Shown here one piece after another: positions 8,001 through 11,566 of a stretch of 11,566 bases of DNA; within the stretch, counting starts at the first letter, position 1; each line of letters opens with the position of its first letter. Made by a program: the position numbers and the translations under genes. The notes beneath the pieces are model-generated. The model worked only from the letters and a program-made list of their open reading frames with translations. It was not told the origin of the DNA and searched no databases. This DNA is from Dunaliella salina (Eukaryota; Chlorophyta; Chlorophyceae; Chlamydomonadales; Dunaliellaceae). The stretch lies in contig MU069845.1 of assembly GCA_002284615.2 (NCBI GenBank), positions 123,195 through 134,760 of the forward strand, read 5' to 3'.

Positions 8001-11000
8001 GCCGTCTGGTGAGTTATGCGCTCCTGATTTGCCCCTTCCCACACACAGACAAGGACTTCAACAGAAGTGTGAAACAGAGTGCGGATCCAGAAGAAAGACC
8101 TTCATCGCCAAGTGCTACCCCGCGCTCAGAGGTACTGTGCGCACGCCATTCGATTCCATTTTCACTGTGGCCTGGTTGCCTGGTTGCCTTCACTCTCTAT
8201 CTGATTTGTTTCAGCTACAATGCCAATATAGCATACAAAATTTTATAAAGCAATTTTCTAACTCCATGGCAGCCTTGTTTCTTGGTACATGATTCTTCTT
8301 GGGAATCTCCATCTACAGTGCAGAGATGCACTCAACAAGCACCCTCAGAAAAAATGATTAGTAGTTTTGTAACATACATTAGCAGCGCAGCCCATGTATA
8401 TACGTTTATTACTTGCACATACTCACCATGCAGGGCAAAACGTTATTTATGCACAGTCACTGTGCACTGAGTGGTTTAGTTTCTGCACGGTACATGTTGT
8501 CTGCTCTTTACACATCTGGACCCATCTTGTCTATTCCTTGTGTCATGTAGTTTGCCAGGAAGCTCTGATCATCTTTGCAGCACCAATCATGCCGTATCAT
8601 CTCCTCCCTCGAGTCCTTGCATATGCTGTACATGCCTTTACCCAAATTACCACACTGCCATACCTTGCTCACCCCTGGTGCTCCCTCCCTGCTCACCCTG
8701 TGTCTGTTTGAGAGCAGCCCTGCGCCTTTCATGGAATTTCCTTTGTCACCCTGCACAAAATTTGCACACGCAGGAAGTGCACGCGCAGGAACTACACGCA
8801 CAACAATTGCATGCGCATGAAGTGCACACGCAAAAATTGCATGCGAAGGAAGTGCAGGCGCAGGAAGTGCACACACGAGTACTGCACGTGAGGTGCTCTC
8901 GCTGTGGAACGAGATGCATTCCTGGTGTCTCACCAGTTCGCACATGCTTTGTTGATGTCATCATGCACAGCTCAAGTGTGAACTGCATGCGACGCTTGTG
9001 CAATGGCAACGAGTAGCCAATGTTGCTAGGTACTGGTATCCCCAACACACAGCACAATGCAACAGTGTGATTCGTCAGCGAGAATTGCATTTCCATACGT
9101 GTGCAGTTGCAACGAGTAGCCACTGTTGCTAGTCACTGCAAGGAAGGAGCCCCAAGCACAGCACAATCCAACATTGCAATCTGTCAGTGAGAGTTGCATT
9201 TCCATGTTTGTGCACTTGCAGCGAGCAGTCACTATTGCTGGACACTGCAAGAAAGGAGCTCCAAGCACAGCATGTTTTGACATAGCGACCTGTAAGCGTG
9301 ATTTGCATTTCCATGCGTGCGCAGTTGCAACGAGCAGTAAATGTTGCTAGACACTGCAAGGAAGGAGCCCCAAGCACAGCACAATCCAACATTGCAATCT
9401 GGCAAGGGGTGGGGTATGAGGCTCTTGCTCCTGCTCAGCAAGCTTACTCATCCACAGTGGTCACGTCCTACAAAGTAGGTATTTCAGCAAAAGAAGTGCG
9501 GCATGAGTTCAAGTTGGCAAGATAATGTTACAGCCAATGCGCGTTATTCAATTAAGTTGGTTGCTTGGTGACGTGGTTCCTTGGCATGGCTTTTTTAATT
9601 TTGTATACTTTCTGCACTTGTACATTGTTTGAAATGTGTTTCTGTAGCTTTCCAGGTCATACCTTCATAAAGCTCGACCAACATATGATGCAGGGTTTGA
9701 GACGTGCACTTTGCTCTTGACTTCTGCATACCACGCACTTTGCTCCTTGCCCTTGCATGACATGCCCTTTGCACTTTGTGGTTACACTTTATAATCGTTT
9801 TGTATATCCAGCTTCGCAAGGAAGGGGTGCTTTTTCATCCAAATACACACTTTTAAGCGTGCAAATCCATTTTACGGAACAAAAACACGATGCAGGGCTC
9901 AGCAGCAATGCTAAGCCGCCATGACTACACAGCCATCAAGTCAATGTTGCAACACACGAGCTTTGAGAGCCTGAAGGTAGGCTTGCAATCCTTAGAGACC
10001 ATGTTTCCATGACCTATTCAAAGACACAAAAAGTTCTGGAGCCAGAAATTCCAGGAATTTTGGTTTGTTTTTGCAAGGTTGTCCGAATTTATCAGAATTG
10101 GAGTCCTTAAGCTGCAAGGATCTCCTGCCGGAACTCCGGCCAGGTGACCAAGTCTCCATGGCCAGTACACATCAAGCTCCAGCCCTGTCAAACGGCTCAA
10201 GCCTATTAATCCATCCTACAGCTCTTGTTCAACTATGACAAGGCCAAGGAGAGGAAGGAAGAGGAAACCCCGGCCAAAAAGGCTGCATGCTTTATTGGGA
10301 ACAAACAAGAGGAAATAAGTTGGCAAGCTTGAGCTTGCAAGGGTCGTGCCTAAGTCCGCAGTCAAATCTGAGGGGGGCATGCCATCAGGGGATGTATTTC
10401 AGGTGTAGGGAAAGGACCTAAAAGGATGGATCTCTCTTGTCAGACCATTCTGAGGAGGGCACTTGGTCCTCCAGGTGACCGCTGGGACGCTGTCGCGTGC
10501 ACCATTATGTGCACAGTGAAAGCTTTCGAGAATGTTGGGGGACTGCATGCTTATGAGTGCGCTCAGGGAGCATAGCCTTCCCCAAATCTGGATGTCCAGC
10601 TCTCCTCCAACCCCCATGCCGCGGCAGCAGCAGCAATCCAAATAGGAGTATGATTGCCATTAGGAAGCCCATAGAAGGACAAAGGATGAGGAGTTGCTTT
10701 GGGCTTCTTTTCAAGTCCAATGTTTTGATCAAGGAACTGTTAGTGTGGACCTTTTGGCAAAATCCCAGAGAGTGGTACTTCAAAATATCAGCATACTTCA
10801 TTTGAAACAAACAAACAAGAAACAAGCTTCAAGGACCTCAAGCTGGGCACTTTTGATCAACATGATTCTCCCTCCAAGCTGATGCCATCCACAAAATCGA
10901 GATGCACCCATCTTCACTTTATTCCCATGTTTGCCCCAACCAATGCTATGTCCTGCTGGATATAAGCAGAAACATATTAAGCAGGCTCTGTAAGTGCCAG

Positions 11001-11566
11001 CATAATGAGCAACAGATGATGGCTTAGGATATCCCTGGGTAATTGCACTGGATGATTTGTTGCGCTTCTGGCGCACGAAAGAAGTTGCAATATTACTTTT
11101 GAGATTAATTTGAAGCTGTGGTGCAGTCAAGCCTTTCAGTATCTGAAAATTTTGAGGATTTTCTTGTCAAGTTCCTGCAACTTCGAGACGGTTGCATTGC
11201 AGCAAATTGAGGCTTTCAACATACCCTCTCCTGGCTCCTTTATTTTTTCAAGGAGTCAGAAGGCGCAATGAAGCCCACTTAGCACCTTCGGCTTCCCCCC
11301 ACTCAAGCCTCATCCGTTTGACCCTCTGTCTTGCTGGCATGAAGGTCATGATGACTGATGACTGATGACTGATACCTTACACGGTACCCTATGACCTGCT
11401 GCCTTGCGGACATCTTGCAGGGCATCAGCATGATGCTGAAGGCAAAGCAGGAGCGGACGCAGCAAGAGTTAAAGGATTTGGCCGGTGAGGAAAGCCCACA
11501 CACACACACACGCATGCGCGTGTGCACACGCACGCGCACATACACGCGTGCGCGCGCACACACACA
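3802..11566 (+). CDS. Multi-exon cyclic-nucleotide-binding-domain-like protein (3' partial)
   Basis: Fifteen proposed exons: 3802-3932, 4374-4409, 4630-4686, 4948-5052, 6290-6383, 6816-6924, 6986-7038, 7978-8008, 8049-8131, 9439-9474, 9896-9976, 10222-10318, 11140-11190, 11253-11344, 11421-11484. All have GT-AG borders and phases agree throughout, giving at least 373 residues. The start has an in-frame TGA at 3766. Residues 1-43 are a Pro/Lys-rich tail, 44-110 a charged helical stretch, and about 111-272 a CNBD. CNBD landmarks are FDAGDVIYREGQ (156-167), AFWFLG (172-177), GGAWFCGE (184-191), AYSSTVVTSYK (235-245) and RHDYTAIKSML (253-263). The domain is odd: the beta hairpin after FWFLG is short, a 38-residue segment interrupts the phosphate-binding cassette, and the usual Arg before the A/S-T-V strand appears to be Tyr. 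Cyclic nucleotide binding is therefore doubtful. Exons 1-6, 10 and 11 are well supported, 7-9 fairly, 12-15 weakly. I know no specific name for this protein. Confidence 0.68.
3961..4160. repeat. Diverged direct duplication and 10-bp tandem in intron 1 of the CNBD gene
   Basis: Segments of about 60 bases starting CAATAACATGTC at 3961 and 4102 are recognisably related, offset by 141 bases, both continuing into a shared CTCTCTT and CACATGT motif. Between them lies an exact triple of CACAGACAAA at 4071-4100. The intron (3933-4373) holds nothing else that I can identify. Confidence 0.6.
5053..6289 (+). other. Large CNBD-gene intron 4, no recognised content
   Basis: This 1,237-base intron has donor AG|GTGAAA and acceptor CCTCTTGCAG. 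It contains a 10-base T run at 5211-5220 and open frames up to 90 codons (for example 5698-5970) with no recognisable domain or splice context. No tandem repeat or mobile element is apparent by eye. Confidence 0.55.
6290..7038 (+). other. CNBD gene exons 5-7: first half of the CNBD fold
   Basis: Exon 5 follows CCTCTTGCAG and reads EIAELGRRIQLPSSWFSSER before ending VVQ|GTGTGAG. Exon 6 starts at 6816 after GCTCAG and encodes the strand pair around FDAGDVIYREGQ and AFWFLG; the acceptor five bases upstream would break the frame. Its donor is GGAG|GTACGT at 6925. Exon 7 starts at 6986 and encodes GVHDWGGAWFCGEHDIF, where WFCGE matches the family F-G-E turn. Intron 6384-6815 shows no other content. 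The join of exons 6 and 7 leaves about 10-15 fewer residues than usual between FWFLG and the GE turn, so a small exon or an indel may be missing. Confidence 0.65.
7039..7977 (+). other. CNBD-gene intron 7, no confirmed content
   Basis: This 939-base intron has donor TTT|GTAAAAG and acceptor TTGTTTTGCAG. An exon-like block at 7481-7568 has good borders but the wrong entry phase, so I left it out. Opposite-strand open frames at 7143-7451 and 7671-7908 have no domain. The interval is rich in GCATGC/TGCATGCA-type words, which recur across this genome segment. Confidence 0.5.
7978..8131 (+). other. CNBD gene exons 8-9: insertion in the phosphate-binding cassette
   Basis: Exon 8 (7978-8008) encodes LQLSRESQPS and exon 9 (8049-8131) starts DKDFNRSVKQSADPEERPSS and ends in RSE. 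Together they add 38 residues rich in Ser, Pro, Glu and Lys, which look disordered. The pair enters and leaves in phase 0. The intron between them is only 40 bases (8009-8048), with ideal ends GTGAGT and CACACAG. If it is retained the frame stays open, but the outgoing phase no longer fits exon 10, so splicing is favoured. Confidence 0.55.
8752..8886. repeat. 15-bp minisatellite, nine units
   Basis: Nine consecutive 15-base units of the form YGCGCAGGAAGTGCA tile 8752-8886 without gaps; the first is degenerate and nearly all end TGCA. Because the unit is a multiple of three, both strands stay open. Plus reads a pentapeptide repeat of the type HAQEV and minus a Cys repeat of the type CTSCA. The array lies inside CNBD-gene intron 9 (8132-9438), so translation is not expected. 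It is most simply a minisatellite. Confidence 0.85.
8983..9405. repeat. 109-bp tandem repeat array, four copies
   Basis: Copies begin near 8983 (diverged, about 102 bases), 9085, 9194 and 9303, marked by TTGCATTTCCAT in the last three. The last three starts are spaced by exactly 109 bases. Each copy carries TTGCAACGAG-like and CCAAGCACAGCA-like blocks. Copies 2 and 4 share an identical stretch of over 40 bases that copy 3 does not. As 109 is not a multiple of three, the overlapping short open frames are incidental. The array ends just before the exon 10 acceptor at 9438. Confidence 0.85.
9439..9976 (+). other. CNBD gene exons 10-11: end of the CNBD fold
   Basis: Exon 10 (36 bases) lies between CTGCTCAG and AAA|GTAGGT and reads QAYSSTVVTSYK, the family beta strand after the phosphate-binding cassette. 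Exon 11 (9896-9976) reads GSAAMLSRHDYTAIKSMLQ and ends SFESLK|GTAGGC; RHDYTAI matches the final strand and the start of the C-terminal helix. Both junctions are phase 0. The intron between them (421 bases) shows nothing else. Exon 11's acceptor has a poor pyrimidine tract, but the domain match is good. Confidence 0.65.
10222..11484 (+). other. CNBD gene exons 12-15: candidate C-terminal region
   Basis: Exon 12 (10222-10318) follows CCTACAG and begins LLFNYDKAKERKEEETPAKK, continuing to QEEI; its donor ATAA|GTTGGC is weak. If it is not spliced, the frame ends at TGA 10330-10332, a plausible alternative C-terminus. Exon 13 (11140-11190, after CCTTTCAG) would read SENFEDFLVKFLQLRDG. Exon 14 (11253-11344, after a T-rich tract and TCAAG) begins VRRRNEAHLAPSASPHSS and ends LAGMK. 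Exon 15 (11421-11484, after CATCTTGCAG) begins GISMMLKAKQERTQQ and ends at CCG|GTGAGG. Exon 15 is convincing as an exon; its membership in this gene is inferred from phase alone. Interval 10319-11139 (821 bases) has only weak exon-like blocks. Confidence 0.38.
11349..11373. repeat. 7-bp tandem repeat in a 76-base intron
   Basis: The unit TGATGAC repeats about 3.5 times just after the proposed exon 14 donor, inside an intron of only 76 bases (11345-11420). Copy number changes would change intron length directly. Confidence 0.7.
11497..11566. repeat. Alternating purine-pyrimidine tract (Z-DNA-prone)
   Basis: From 11497 to the window edge every base alternates pyrimidine and purine: a CA run, then mixed CG, TG and CA steps, then CA again. 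Embedded palindromes include CGCATGCG, GTGTGCACAC and TGCGCGCA. Such tracts are the classical Z-DNA-forming type. It starts 12 bases after the exon 15 donor and is cut by the window end. Confidence 0.9.

Noticed and set aside
7978..8131. Single exon retaining the 40-base intron
   Set aside because: The frame stays open but leaves in phase 1, which destroys the clear CNBD strand encoded by exon 10.
8540..9016. 158-codon plus-strand open frame with pentapeptide repeats as a real gene
   Set aside because: It lies in the intron between CNBD exons 9 and 10, starts in non-coding-looking sequence, and owes its length to the 15-bp repeat. The opposite strand is equally open.
8752..9405. CRISPR array
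   Set aside because: The repeats are directly abutting with no unique spacers, and the context is eukaryotic intron.
9026..9441. Overlapping minus-strand open frames with repeated Cys-rich peptides
   Set aside because: They follow the 109-bp tandem array; the period is not a multiple of three, so the same DNA is read in changing frames.
10475..10570. Candidate exon reading DRWDAVACTIMCTVKAF after TCCTCCAG
   Set aside because: Phase fits exon 12, but no convincing donor follows and the frame ends in TAG; left as an unproven alternative.
10694..10882. 62-codon plus-strand open frame and the overlapping frame reading SFKDLKLGTFDQHD
   Set aside because: No recognisable domain, no clear acceptor and donor pair, and competing open frames on both strands.
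11136..11280. Second CNBD-like start reading YLKILRIFLSSSCNFETV in another frame
   Set aside because: It resembles a CNBD lead-in weakly and ends at a TGA; the alternative frame gives a better join to exons 12 and 14.
11303..11563. Minus-strand open frame rich in Arg, Val and Cys
   Set aside because: It is a translation of the alternating CA/CG tract and the 7-bp repeat, and it runs antisense through the convincing exon at 11421-11484.

Overview
The window looks like nuclear DNA of a eukaryote with intron-rich genes. Coding blocks are short, joined by GT-AG introns whose phases agree, and broken up by microsatellites and minisatellites. Base composition is near-balanced. Introns are mostly hundreds of bases long, the tsaE-like gene appears to be organelle-targeted, and a TGTAA element sits about 140 bases after its stop. 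Together these suggest a unicellular green alga of moderate GC content (a Dunaliella-like chlorophyte would fit). That assignment is inference; nothing in the window fixes the species. There is no bacterial operon, tRNA, rRNA, CRISPR array or intact transposon.

Layout. (1) Positions 1-234, minus strand: the first coding exon (82-234) of a coiled-coil protein, whose first intron runs off the left edge. (2) Positions 235-513: a short head-to-head intergenic region, probably a bidirectional promoter. (3) Positions 514-2982, plus strand: a complete three-exon gene for a TsaE-family P-loop ATPase of about 355 residues. It has a long basic N-terminal extension and an acidic insertion near the C-terminus. 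(4) Positions 2983-3801: the tsaE 3' UTR with a 16-bp perfect palindrome, a possible poly(A) signal, then a TATA-box candidate and dyads upstream of the next gene. (5) Position 3802 to the right edge, plus strand: a gene of at least 15 short exons encoding a cyclic-nucleotide-binding-like (CNBD) protein of at least 373 residues, incomplete at the 3' end. None of its exons is longer than 131 bases, so long-ORF searches miss it and highlight intronic shadows instead.

The most interesting part is the CNBD gene. Its phosphate-binding cassette is split by a 38-residue disordered segment encoded by two tiny exons. Taken together, these form a cassette that is phase 0 at both ends. Skipping both would join the two halves of the domain at roughly the usual spacing, so an alternative-splicing switch is conceivable. 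The position that normally holds the phosphate-binding Arg is not Arg. The same gene seems to use two intron size classes: 40, 61, 62 and 76 bases, against about 220 to 1,300 bases.

Repeats sit in introns: a (CA)32 tract in tsaE intron 1, a 15-bp minisatellite and an adjacent 109-bp tandem array in a CNBD intron, and a roughly 70-bp alternating purine-pyrimidine tract just after the last visible donor site.

Nothing suggests that the three genes work in one pathway. TsaE belongs to tRNA t6A modification, the CNBD protein is probably a signalling or structural protein, and the minus-strand protein is unidentified.
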